Of a stretch of DNA of 42,052 nucleotides, positions 25,364 to 34,700 are shown piece after piece. The position numbers and the translations under genes are program-made. Location of the stretch: positions 1-42,052 of the forward strand of contig NDWX01000015.1 of the NCBI GenBank assembly GCA_002855745.1, in the 5' to 3' direction. The notes beneath the pieces were generated by a model. It was not told where the DNA came from, did not search any database, and saw only the letters and a list, made by a program, of their open reading frames with translations. How positions within the stretch are numbered: the first letter of the stretch is position 1; each line of letters begins with the position of its first letter. Source of the stretch: Thermofilum sp. NZ13 (GTDB taxonomy: Archaea; Thermoproteota; Thermoprotei; Thermofilales; Thermofilaceae).

Positions 25364-26485
25364 TCAGATGGTTTTTATGAACCGCGTTAGGAGCTCGTAC
25401 GCGTGAAACCTTGAGATGTTCCTTGAGCCAGGCGGCGCAGGCCTCTTCATGTAGAACGCGTTGACCTCGTATACGGTGCCCCTAAGGTCCTTCTTCCTTA
25501 GAAGCCACCCTATACGCGCCAGGTCGACCATGAGGCCCGCGAGCGCGGGGCTGTCATTGATCCTCATGTTAACTATGAGCTCGTCCACAGCCCCGTTGAA
25601 GCTCTTCCACCAGATGTGCATTGCAACAAACTTCTTGTCGCCCAACGGCTCAAGGTACCCCGTGGGCTTTATGTAGTGCGGGGCGTCGTAGCCTAGGATG
25701 TCCCGTACGACGCTGCTCTTTGTCTCCTCCTTTGCGCGGTTTCTTCTCTCCTCCGTCAGGGACAGGAAGTCCGTGTTGCCGCCGATGTTGAACTGCGCTA
25801 TGCTGTAGACTCTCCTGTTGCGCTCTCTGAGGTGCTCCAGCAGGTCAGCTGTAAGCGGCGTGGCACCCGTGGCGCCGTCATCCCCTAAGACGATGCAGCC
25901 GGTCTGCTCCGCGAGCCTAAGGATAGCAGGGGAGTTGGCGACGGGCGTGGGGTTCAAGTTAACGTAAGCTAGGGGGCCAATTCTGCGTGAAGCCTTAAGC
26001 GCGAGGTAGGCGTAAACTTGCCCCGGTGCGGCATCCCCCCTGGCCACAGCCCCCTCGAACTCCTCTATGTCCCCAAAAGCAGGCGCGCTCTGAGTCGTGG
26101 TCACGTCCAGGATTACATCCGGCTTAAGCTCCTGGATAAGCTCCTCGATTCTGCTCAGCGAGAGGCTCCAGTCCTCATCCTCCACCGGGAAAAGGTCCCT
26201 CACCCACCTTCCGCCTAGCCCCCTGTGGACGTAAACGTCGCGCAGAACGCCTGGGGGGCTCCTCAGCCCGTAAAACTCCTCAGCAACGCTGGCGAGGTCC
26301 CTCCCGACCTTCCTTTTATCCACATCGACTGCGCCAACAATCTCCACTTCATCGATGCGGACGCCGAAGTCCTGATCAGCGAGCGGCACACCGTAAGGCT
26401 CAGCCTCCCCGCCCTTCAACCTCTCAAGCCCCACAGCGAAGTTAGCCGCTACCTGACCGAAGCCTATTACCAGTGTTCTAATCAT
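25364..26485 (-). CDS. ino1: Myo-inositol-1-phosphate synthase
   Basis: A 373-residue NAD-dependent enzyme turning glucose-6-phosphate into L-myo-inositol-1-phosphate, the first step to archaeal inositol phospholipids and to the thermoprotectant di-myo-inositol phosphate. The N-terminal Rossmann motif is VIGFGQVAANF. GDDGATGATPLTADLL and QFNIGGNTDFLSL are the conserved catalytic-domain blocks, and VNMRINDSPA lies near the end. Shorter than the eukaryotic enzyme, as usual in archaea. A TATA-like box on the minus strand (CTTAAATATC, about 26508-26517) lies 25 bp before ATG 26485. The promoter overlaps that of the divergent padR gene. Confidence 0.95.
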   Translation of the reverse strand: MIRTLVIGFGQVAANFAVGLERLKGGEAEPYGVPLADQDFGVRIDEVEIVGAVDVDKRKVGRDLASVAEEFYGLRSPPGVLRDVYVHRGLGGRWVRDLFPVEDEDWSLSLSRIEELIQELKPDVILDVTTTQSAPAFGDIEEFEGAVARGDAAPGQVYAYLALKASRRIGPLAYVNLNPTPVANSPAILRLAEQTGCIVLGDDGATGATPLTADLLEHLRERNRRVYSIAQFNIGGNTDFLSLTEERRNRAKEETKSSVVRDILGYDAPHYIKPTGYLEPLGDKKFVAMHIWWKSFNGAVDELIVNMRINDSPALAGLMVDLARIGWLLRKKDLRGTVYEVNAFYMKRPAPPGSRNISRFHAYELLTRFIKTI

Positions 26486-26507
26486 CGTTAGAGTCTAATG
26501 AATATTA

Positions 26508-26528
26508 GATATTTAAGGTTTATTAAAC
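26508..26528. promoter_or_regulatory. Back-to-back TATA boxes of divergent ino1 and padR
   Basis: On the minus strand CTTAAATATC (about 26508-26517) serves ino1 (start 26485); on the plus strand TTTATTAAAC (about 26519-26528) serves the PadR-like gene (start GTG 26548). The two boxes touch, both at about 20-25 bp from their start codons. PadR binding here could control both genes. Confidence 0.5.
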
Positions 26529-26547
26529 TCTGAAGCGAAGGAATGCT

Positions 26548-26898
26548 GTGGAGACGAGGGCGTTAACGCGTCTCAAGCGGAAAACGCGGGTCGAGATCCT
26601 CTGGCTGTACATATCCTCGATACTGTCTGAGGGGAACTCCTACGCCTACGACATCTCCCGGAAGATAAACGAGAGGTACGGGTTCAACCCAGGCAGGGTT
26701 CTGCCATACGTTGTACTCGGCAAGATGGAGTCAGAGGGCCTGGTGCGCTCATACTACGCTGAGAGGAGGAAGTACTACGCGCTAACGGACAAGGGTAGGC
26801 AGACTTACTGCTTGGCGTTGGAGATGCTCAGAGAACTGCTCCAGAAGCTACCTGAAACCCCATGCCGCGAGAGCGCCTCGGACCCCAAACCCGCGTAG
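26548..26898 (+). CDS. PadR-family winged-helix regulator
   Basis: A 116-residue winged helix-turn-helix protein. YISSILSEGNSYAYDISRKINERYGF and PYVVLGKMESEGLVRSYY followed by RKYYALTDKGRQTY are the PadR pattern: a helix-turn-helix, a recognition helix and a beta-wing ending in Y-x-L-T-x-x-G. Starts with GTG at 26548. It is divergent from ino1 with touching promoters, so a role in ino1 control is possible, though PadR proteins often control membrane transporters and the next gene codes for a membrane protein. Confidence 0.85.
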   Translation: METRALTRLKRKTRVEILWLYISSILSEGNSYAYDISRKINERYGFNPGRVLPYVVLGKMESEGLVRSYYAERRKYYALTDKGRQTYCLALEMLRELLQKLPETPCRESASDPKPA

Positions 26899-26903
26899 CG
26901 GCT

Positions 26904-26972
26904 CGGTGGACCTCTCAGCTGAGAGGCACGCGCCCACCGTGGCTGATCGACAGCCCCTCGCGTCGCGAAGGG
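26904..26972 (+). terminator. Two stem-loops after the padR gene
   Basis: CGGTGG and CCCACCG form an outer stem around the perfect 16-bp palindrome CCTCTCAGCTGAGAGG (26911-26926). A second hairpin follows, AGCCC...AGGGCT around CGCG, ending in a TTGATTT stretch. They lie in the 138-bp gap between padR and a membrane-protein gene. A transcription end or a small structured RNA are both possible. No ORF of interest lies here. Confidence 0.4.
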
Positions 26973-27036
26973 CTCTTGATTTACGAGTAGCACACCCATT
27001 TATTACGGCCCAAAAGCCCCTAGAGTCTGAGAAACA

Positions 27037-27666
27037 ATGACCCGTGAAATGGTGGAGCTCGGGGCTCTCGCGGAGAAGCTGAGGGGCTACCTTGAGCTGG
27101 TTTTCGCTGCGAACCTCTTCTTCTCGATCGGCTTGATGCTCGGCGGGTACTGGTTGGTAACCTTTTCGCTGTTCGTGATTTTCGGGATAGGAGCATCGTT
27201 GCACGCCTGGCTTGCCGCTTTGGCGGCGAACTTCGCGCTAGCCGCCTTAGCCGCGTGGCTGCTCTCCAAGGTCTCCCCCGGCGCCGTCAGGCGGGCCTGG
27301 GCTCTGGGGGGCCTCAGGAGCCTTCTTGCTCTTGCTCCGTTTGTAGTACTCTACGCCCTGCCGTACCCGACGCCGTATGTTTACGCGGTTCTCTGGGTTC
27401 CGGCCCTAGGGCTTTACCACCTGATCTTGTACGCCTTCGCACGAGGGGCAAGGCACTCGAAGCTCTTCCTGCTCTCGGCATTGCTCATCCTGCTGGGATC
27501 ACCCGCCCCCCTGTGCATCGCACTCCAGCAAGCCCAAGGCAATTACGACTCCCTAGCGTTCTTCTTCACTCCTATACTCGGGCTGGGCATCGTCCTCCTC
27601 TCGTACTTCGTCTCCGCGCTCTATGGTCTGTGGCTGGCGAAGGGGTGCCTGGAGTCTGGCGAGTAG
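27037..27666 (+). CDS. Hypothetical polytopic membrane protein
   Basis: A 209-residue membrane protein with five or six hydrophobic segments, the first near residue 25 and the last near 190, joined by short loops; no family recognised. ATG 27037 is preceded by AT-rich TTTATTAC (26999-27006), about 30 bp upstream, in agreement with a promoter. The 3' end overlaps the next gene, a winged-helix regulator, by 44 bases, so the two are almost surely co-expressed. Pairs of a small membrane protein and a one-domain wHTH protein are common in archaea and suggest membrane-linked signal sensing, but this is inference. Confidence 0.7.
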   Translation: MTREMVELGALAEKLRGYLELVFAANLFFSIGLMLGGYWLVTFSLFVIFGIGASLHAWLAALAANFALAALAAWLLSKVSPGAVRRAWALGGLRSLLALAPFVVLYALPYPTPYVYAVLWVPALGLYHLILYAFARGARHSKLFLLSALLILLGSPAPLCIALQQAQGNYDSLAFFFTPILGLGIVLLSYFVSALYGLWLAKGCLESGE

Positions 27667-27961
27667 CGGTCTCCCCGAGCTCGACGAGGAGCTGATGAAC
27701 GCTAAGAGGTTTGCCATAGTCACTTTACTGTACTCACTGGGCCCGCTCACCGTCTCGGAGATCGCTAAGATAGCTGGTCTGAGCATAGGAGACGCCGACA
27801 CCCACCTTCGGAGGCTGAGGGAGAAGGGCTACGTGAGGGTGTACAAGGCTTTCACGGACTGGGGTCCAAGGACGGTCGTCGAGCTCACGGATGAGGGGGC
27901 GAGGAGGTACAGGGAGCTCCTCGCTAAGCTCAGGTCCCTAGCGGAGCGTCTCGAAAAGTAG
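27623..27961 (+). CDS. Winged-helix DNA-binding protein (MarR/ArsR-like single domain)
   Basis: A 112-residue protein with one winged helix. LDEELMNAKRFAIVTLLYSLGPLTVSEIAKIAGLSIGDADTHLRRL gives the helix-turn-helix, and GYVRVYKAFTDWGPRTVVELTDEGARRYREL gives the wing, close to the PF13601-type archaeal regulators. ATG 27623 lies inside the previous gene. A shorter start at ATG 27695 would remove the first helix (PELDEEL), which relatives keep, so the long form is preferred, although its first dozen residues look unspecific. Target genes unknown; autoregulation of the membrane-protein operon is plausible. Confidence 0.82.
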   Translation: MVCGWRRGAWSLASSGLPELDEELMNAKRFAIVTLLYSLGPLTVSEIAKIAGLSIGDADTHLRRLREKGYVRVYKAFTDWGPRTVVELTDEGARRYRELLAKLRSLAERLEK

Positions 27962-28013
27962 TTTCTCGTAGTGTTAAGAAACGGTTATTTTAGCCCGCCC
28001 TCTTTAGGGGCTT

Positions 28014-29390
28014 GTGTCGAGGGTTAAGATCGCGGTCATAGGCGCTGGGAGCATCGCTTGGAGCTTTAAGGTTATTCACGACCTGCTTCACACGCCTACG
28101 CTATTCGGGAGCGAGGTCGTGCTCATGGACATCGACCAGGGAAGGCTGAGGCTCGTGGAGAGCTTTGCGAAGAGGTACGCCTCGGAGCTAGGCGCGGACA
28201 TCAAGTTCACCGCCACCTCCGACAGGCGCGAGGCGATCAGGGACGCCGACTTCGTCGTCAACACCGCGATGTTCGGCGGCCACGGCTACTACGAGAAGAT
28301 GAGGGAGGTGTCTGAGAGGCACGGCTACTACAGGGGCGTCAACAGCACCGAGTGGAACATGGTCAGCGACTACCACACAATCTGGGGCTACTACCAGTTC
28401 AAGCTCGCGCTGGAGGTGGCGAGGGACGTAGAGGAGCTAGCGCCCGAAGCATGGCTGCTTCAGCTGGCGAACCCGGTGTTCGAGCTCACCACGCTGATCT
28501 CCAGGGAGACTAGGGTTAAGGTCATAGGTCTGTGCCACGGCCACCTAGGCTACAAGGAGATCGCCCGCGCCCTCGGCTACGACCCCGAGAAAGTCGAGTT
28601 CGAGGCGATAGGCTTCAACCACGTGATATGGCTGACCAAGCTAACGTACCAGGGCAGGGACCTCTACCCCCTGATCGACGAGTGGGTGGAGCGCAGAGCC
28701 AGCGACTACTGGGAGAGGTGGAGGCTCACCCAGAGAGACCCATTCGACATACAGCTGAGCCCCGCCGCGGTCGACATGTACAAGCGCTACGGCCTCTTCC
28801 CCGTCGGCGACACCGTCAGGGGCGGGACCTGGATGTACCACTGGGACCTCAGGACGAAGCAGCGCTGGTACGGGCCAACAGGAGGGCCCGACAGCGAGGT
28901 AGGCTGGATGCTGTACCTGGCGAGGCACGAGTGGTACACGGGCCTGCTGGAGAGGCTCGCGTCGGACCCGAGGCTCCCGGTGTCCAGCTTCTTCCCGCCG
29001 GCAAGGACGGATGAGTCGCTGATACCCATCATAAACTCCATAGCGAACGACCAGCCAGCGGTGTACCAGGTGAACATACCCAACATGGGCTCCATCGACG
29101 GGCTCCCCGAAAACGTGGCCGTGGAGGTCCCGGCGGAGGTCTCCGGGAAAGGCGTCAGGAGGACTCCAGGCTTAAAGCTCCCCGGGAAGATACTCAAAGC
29201 TGTTCTCTGGCCCCGCATGATGCGGATGGAGATGGCTCTGACCGCCTTCCTGGAGGGGGGCAGGCAGATCCTCATAGACTGGCTCATGCTAGACCCCAGA
29301 ACAAAGTCCGAGAAGCAGGCCGAAGAGGCCTGGGAGGCGGTCCTCTCGCTCCCCGAGAACCAGGAGATGGCCCGACACTACAGGGGTTAA
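28014..29390 (+). CDS. GH4-family glycosidase, CHGH type (alpha-glucuronidase/galacturonidase-like)
   Basis: A 458-residue NAD- and Mn-dependent glycosidase acting by oxidation-elimination. The Rossmann start is VKIAVIGAGSIAWSF, followed by DFVVNTAMFGG, NSTEWN, ANPVFELT and the metal-binding CHGH (about 174-177), then GFNHVIWL. In GH4 the residues after CH correlate with specificity: CHSV with alpha-galactosidase, CHEV with alpha-glucosidase, and CHG with alpha-glucuronidase-type members. That suggests a uronic-acid substrate here; it is family knowledge, untested. The start is GTG 28014 with a TATA (GGTTATTTT, about 27983-27991) 25 bp upstream. No signal peptide, so intracellular. The stop TAA shares bases with the stop of the convergent HtrA gene. 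Confidence 0.88.
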   Translation: MSRVKIAVIGAGSIAWSFKVIHDLLHTPTLFGSEVVLMDIDQGRLRLVESFAKRYASELGADIKFTATSDRREAIRDADFVVNTAMFGGHGYYEKMREVSERHGYYRGVNSTEWNMVSDYHTIWGYYQFKLALEVARDVEELAPEAWLLQLANPVFELTTLISRETRVKVIGLCHGHLGYKEIARALGYDPEKVEFEAIGFNHVIWLTKLTYQGRDLYPLIDEWVERRASDYWERWRLTQRDPFDIQLSPAAVDMYKRYGLFPVGDTVRGGTWMYHWDLRTKQRWYGPTGGPDSEVGWMLYLARHEWYTGLLERLASDPRLPVSSFFPPARTDESLIPIINSIANDQPAVYQVNIPNMGSIDGLPENVAVEVPAEVSGKGVRRTPGLKLPGKILKAVLWPRMMRMEMALTAFLEGGRQILIDWLMLDPRTKSEKQAEEAWEAVLSLPENQEMARHYRG

Positions 29391-30319
29391 GGAGCCTCCT
29401 CAATCCGAACAACGTACTTCCTAACGACGCCCCTCCTGTAAACCTCAAGCTCAATGCTTTCTCCCACGCCTCGCTCCCTCAGGGTGGCGATGAGGTCGGA
29501 GACGCCTTTCAGCCGCCTCCCGTCGGCGGATAGTAGAATGTCCCCGGGCCTGATGCCCGCGCGGTGCGCAGGCCCCCCGGCGGCTATCCTCACAACGAGG
29601 ACCCCGCCTGGCTCCCTCAAGCCCAGCTGGAGCGCGACCATAGGAGTCACGTCCAAGCCGTAGACGCCTATCCAAGGCCTAACTATCCTGCCGAAGCGGC
29701 GAACCTGCTTCAGAGCCCAACGGACCTCGTTCACTGGGATGGCGAAGCCTATCCCCTGGGCGAAGGGTATCATGGCCGTCGTTATCCCGATGACCTCGGC
29801 GTCCAAGTTCACCAGAGGCCCCCCGCTGTTACCCGGGTTCACGGCCGCGTCGGTCTGAATCATGTTCTCGTAAACCTTCCCCTCGACTCGGAGAGTCCTG
29901 CCCACGCCGCTCACGATGCCGAACGTGAGCGACGGCCCGCCTAGTAGCTGGCCGAACGGGTTACCGATAGCGAGTACGAACTGGCCGATCTGAACCCTGT
30001 CGCTGTCCCCTAGCCTAGCCGGCTGCAGATCAGCCCCATCCACCCTGAGGAACGCGATGTCCCACTGTGGGTCCTCCGAAACGACCTCAGCCGGGTAGCT
30101 TTCGCCGTCGGGCGTCGTGACGGTAATCCTCTCGAAGCCCTCAACGACGTGCGAGTTAGTGGCTATGATGCCCCTGTCAACAGCAACTCCGGAGCCGAAG
30201 CCCGTTATGGGCGCTTGTGTGAAGAGGAAGTCGATGACCCTTAGGGTAGAGACGCCTACAACGCTCGGCAAAACCCTGTTGTAAACCTCGATAACCTTCC
30301 TCTGTAGCTCCTCTGCCAT
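29387..30319 (-). CDS. HtrA/DegP-like serine protease with PDZ domain, no signal peptide
   Basis: A 310-residue trypsin-like protease. The catalytic triad is H57 (ATNSHVV), D87 (WDIAFLRVD) and S165 (NPGNSGGPLV). A single PDZ domain (about 215-305: GVLVVRIAAGGPAHRAGIRPGDILLSADG) can bind exposed C-termini. Unlike bacterial DegP/DegS there is no signal peptide or anchor, so the enzyme is likely cytosolic, with a role in protein quality control. A minus-strand TATA (GTAAATA, 30341-30347) lies 25 bp before ATG 30319, giving a leaderless transcript. Convergent with the GH4 gene; the stop codons overlap in TTAA. Confidence 0.93.
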   Translation of the reverse strand: MAEELQRKVIEVYNRVLPSVVGVSTLRVIDFLFTQAPITGFGSGVAVDRGIIATNSHVVEGFERITVTTPDGESYPAEVVSEDPQWDIAFLRVDGADLQPARLGDSDRVQIGQFVLAIGNPFGQLLGGPSLTFGIVSGVGRTLRVEGKVYENMIQTDAAVNPGNSGGPLVNLDAEVIGITTAMIPFAQGIGFAIPVNEVRWALKQVRRFGRIVRPWIGVYGLDVTPMVALQLGLREPGGVLVVRIAAGGPAHRAGIRPGDILLSADGRRLKGVSDLIATLRERGVGESIELEVYRRGVVRKYVVRIEEAP

Positions 30320-30479
30320 ATGGCCGACGCCGCACAGTGGTATTTACGCGTATCGCCGGAAAATCGGCGGTAGAGGGCTATGGGTATCGATTTTAATCCC
30401 AACAGTATTAAATGAACAGATTACAGAAATGCTTATTAATTAACAGCGTGACAAATTTATACGTAAAAGGTGAAAGCAG

Positions 30480-31682
30480 TTGAATAAAGGCAGACTGTTT
30501 GGAGCGTTAATCCTGGCAGTGCTGGTGTTCTCGCTAGCGATAACACAGGTGGCTAAAGCCGAGAACCCCATCATCCAGGTGTCCGACCCCACGGGGGACG
30601 ACAAGGGCCCAGGCTTCTACGGCTACCCCACCGCTGACGTCTTCAAGCCGGGGGTTTTCGACATCGTGAAGTTCGAAGTCTACACAACAGACACCTCGGT
30701 AACCTTCAAGGTATACTTCAAGGATCTCGGCGGGAACCCGTGGGGCGGTAAAAACGGCTTCTGCCTCCAGCAGGTCCACATCTACATCCACACGGATGCA
30801 ACGCCGAACGTGCCCGCCAGGCTAAGCGCGGTATGACTGAACCTGAACTTCGACCCGACCTGGGCGTGGCACTACGCCCTCCTCATTGGCCCCTGCTGGG
30901 AAACACCCCCTCAGCCCCTGCCCACTGGGCAGTGCGCGGTCCTCTACAGGCCCTTCGACGAAGTCGTCCAGGGCGATAAGCTCAAGGTGAGCGTAGACGG
31001 CAACGCCATTGTAGCCACGGTTGACAGGGGTCTCTTCGAATACGGTGACGTCGGCAACATCAAGAACTGGAGGATCGTGGTGGCCGTAGCGAGCCACGAC
31101 GGCTTCGGCCCGCTGAAGATCAGAGGAGTTGGCCTCAGCAAGGGCGACTGGAACATCTGGGCCACTGCAACGGCAACTGATGCCCAGAAGACCCTGATAG
31201 CTAACGCCATCAAATTCGGCATCGAGCCCCGGGTGCTCGACATCGCAGTGTACGCGCCGGAGTACCCGAACGGTATTACAGCTGACCAGCAGTACGCGTG
31301 GCTCAGCAGCGTGGACATCGACGCAAAGATGCCGGCCACCATCCCGCCCATAACTTCCCAGGTGGTCGCGCAGCTCAAAGCCCAGCTTTCCTCCGTGACG
31401 CAGGAGAGGGACAGCCTCAAGTCGCAGGTCAGCAGCCTCCAGAGCCAAGTGTCGAGCCTGCAAAGCCAGCTTAGCAGCCTTCAGAGCCAGGTGAAGTCCC
31501 TTCAGGACCAGAACTCGCAGCTGTTAAGCGAGCTGGAGTCCCTCAGGGCTTCCACCATTAATACTGGAGTCGCGGCGGCTCTAGCGGTGGTGCTTCTGCT
31601 TGTCGGCATCGGCGCGGGCTACTTCCTTGGCAAGAGGAAACCCAAGGAGGCAACCGGGGGGACTCAAGTCAAAACTTCTTAA
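30480..31682 (+). pseudogene. DOMON/glucodextranase-C-like surface protein interrupted by an in-frame TGA
   Basis: One continuous reading frame of 401 codons, except for TGA at 30834-30836. It holds a signal peptide (1-27), a glucodextranase C-terminal (DOMON-like) carbohydrate-binding module (about 30-250, opening with VSDPTGDDKGPGFYGYP), a coiled coil of repeated SLQSQ heptads (about 300-355) and a C-terminal membrane anchor. The module is also present in the GH57 enzyme next door. Aligning the two places the TGA at a glycine (TFGLNVN versus SAV-stop-LNLNF), so a GGA to TGA change is the simplest cause. TTG 30480 follows an AGGTGA Shine-Dalgarno. Without readthrough, a free 118-residue fragment results. 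It may help bind starch at the surface. Confidence 0.8.
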
Positions 31683-31709
31683 AAGTATTTTTTCTTACAG
31701 GTGGTTTTG

Positions 31710-34700
31710 ATGAAGAATAGCAAAGTTGTGACTCTCGCCCTGACCCTAATCCTCCTCGCCGAGGTGCTGATGTACCCTGCTTTAGGCCAGCAGCCCTCAG
31801 GCACCCTCTACGTTGTGCTGATCTGGCACTACCACCAGCCCTGGTACTACGACGTGAATGGGACGTCTTTCCTGCTACCCTGGGCTAGAATGCACACGGT
31901 CGGGAACTACTACAAGATGGCTTACATCCTGTCGAAGCACCCCGACGTGAAGGCAACGTTCACCTTCTCGGGCTCGCTAGTGCAGCAGATCCTCGACTAC
32001 AACAGCGGCGTCAAAGACTACAGGCTCATCATATCCGAGAAGATCGCCGAGGGCCAGCCCCTGACCACAGAGGAGAAGTTCTCGATGCTCTCCATGCCGG
32101 GAGGCTTCTTCGACGTGAACTGGGACCGGGTCGTGAACGTGGTCCCGAGGTTCGCGGAGCTGAGGGATAGGGCTCAGAGGGCGCTGAGCGCGTACATAGC
32201 GCTCCCGGAGGAGGAGTACAAGAGGAGGGTGGCTGGCGAGTTCTCTGACCAAGACTACCTGGACCTCTCTGACCAAGACTACCTGGACCTCGCCGTGCTC
32301 TTTAACCTGTTCTGGATCGACCCCATGGTTTTGCGGGAGCAGTACCCCGACGTCTACCAGCTCAGGGTCCAGGCGCTTAACGGCGCCAGGGGCTTCACTA
32401 GGCAGCAGCTTCAAGCCGTGCTGAGCGTCCACAGGGACTTGCTGCGGAAGGTCCTACCGATGTACGCCTCCCTGGCCGAGAAGGGGCAGGCAGAGCTGAT
32501 ACCCGTGCCCTACAGCCACCCGCTGGCACCCATCCTCGCGGACCTAGGCCTGCTTGACGATGTTAAAGTCCACGTTTCCCTGAGCACGCAGCTCTTCCAG
32601 AGGGTGTTCAACTACAGGCCTGTTGGGATATGGCCCGCTGAGCAGGCTGTGAACGGCTACGTTCTCGCGGCCTTTGCAAGCGAGGGCTACACCTGGACCG
32701 TTACGGATGACACGATTTTAGTGAAGGCGGGTCTCAACCCATCTGACCCCTCGGTGGGTATGAAAGCCTGGTTCGCGACGCTCAACGGCACCAAGCTCTA
32801 CGTGTTCTTCAGAAACAGCGAGCTGAGCAACCTGATAGGCTTCCAGTACAGCAGAGGGGACTCGAAGCAGGCGGCTCAAGACCTCATAAACCGCCTGCTG
32901 TCACTCGCAAAGAGCAGTGATGGGACAAACGTCGTCGTCATAGCCCTCGACGGGGAGAACCCGTGGGAAAGCTACCCAGAGTTCGGCGACACTTTCCTCG
33001 ACAGTCTCTACTCGCTGCTGAGCGAGTACCAGTCTAAGGGTCTACTCACCACGATAACCCCGCGCGAGTACCTCGCGAAGTTCGCGGGCACCGCCCGTGA
33101 GTTGCCCACCAAGAGCTACAAGTACCTTGACCTAGCGGGCAGGGACATCTCGGACACCCCGTTAAGCCTCACCGAAGACGCCTACACGCAGCTGCCCAGA
33201 AGGGACGTTACCGCCCAGATACCTGAGGGCTCCTGGTCTGGGGGCGAGCTAGCGGTCTGGATAGGTCAAAGGCAGGAGAACGCTGCCTGGATGATGCTCG
33301 TCAAGACGAGGCAAGACGTGCTGAAAGCACTGGGAGTCAACAACCTCCGGGAAGCTCTGACCGTCAACCGGAAAGCGGCCGAAGACCTCCTGAGGGCGGA
33401 GGCCAGCGACTGGACATTCTGGTACGGCGGCGACATGGGAGGAGGCTTCCCAGCGAACCCGCTCTACAAGGGTTACCTCAGAAGAGCCTACGAGGACGCG
33501 GGGCTGAAGCCGCCGGACTACCTGCTGACCCAGTTCAACCCCGACGCTACACCAGTCGGCACGCTCAACAGGGATTATCCCAAACCCCCTGCAACCCCAC
33601 CGGAGCTCGACGGGAAGCTAAGCGCCGGGGAGTGGGCGGGCGCTCTCAACATGTCCCTAGGTGACAGGCTGTTCAGGAGCGTCCTCGTCCTCCCGACGGG
33701 CCAGGGCATGTACATCGCCGCCATCCCGGTCTCCAAGAGCTCTCTTGACGACGCGAAGACCGCCGTAGCCTTATACACCACCTGCAGCGCGAGGAGCGCG
33801 AGCCCATTCCACCCGGGCTTCAACTCGTTCCCACGGTACTCGAAGCTCGACATGGGCATGGGGCTATTCTACGAGGTGCTGGTGTACCCAGCGAACCTCA
33901 GCGTGGCTGTCAGCGCCGCTGACGGCCGCGGAGGGTGGACACCGCTATTCTACCTCAAGGCGTCAGTCGGGGACGCGGTGGAGGCGTTCGTGCCCTGGAG
34001 CGCGCTGGGTCTTAGCCAGGGAGAGCTATTCTACATTACAGCCGCCTCCTACTCAGGCTCAACAGTCGTGGAATCCGCCACTCGCGTCGGCTCTGTTTAC
34101 CAGATGATTGTGCCTCGCGCGGCTGCCACAGCTGCGGGGAAAGTCCTGTTCGAGATGAGCGACCCTGAGGGCGACGATGACGGGGCTGGAGGCTACAAAT
34201 ACCCCAAGGCTGACGTCTTCATACCAGGAGTATTCGACTTAACAAAGTTCAGGGTGGTGGACTCGGGAAGCAGCCTCACGTTCGAAGTGTACTTCAAGGA
34301 GCTTGGCGGGAACCCGTGGAGCGGCCCCAACGGCTTCTGCCTGCAGTACCCACAAATATACATACACACAACACTCAGCGTACCGGGGAGGACAGACACC
34401 TTCGGCTTAAACGTCAACATCACTGAAGACTCGGCGTGGCACATCGCGCTACTTCTGGCCCCGGGTTGGGGCTCCGACCCTGCCCCGAACGGCGAGAAGG
34501 CAGCGATCTACCTCTCAGACGGCACCGTCGCAGTACAGGACGGCAAGTTCAAAGTCTACGCCGATCCCGCGAGAAACGCTATAATAGCTGAGGTCTCGAA
34601 GGACATTCTCCCCGACGCCGGCAACGCGGATAAGTGGAAGTACGTTGTTGCTGTGACGAGCTACGACGGCTACGGCACGATGAAGATTAGGCCTTTTGGC

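Noticed and set aside
30834-30836. Selenocysteine reading of the in-frame TGA
   Set aside because: The aligned paralog has glycine, not cysteine, and this lineage is not known to use selenocysteine.
31410-31520. Repeated CAGCCTNCAGAGCCA units as a DNA satellite
   Set aside because: They follow the heptad pattern of the coiled coil and are explained by protein structure.
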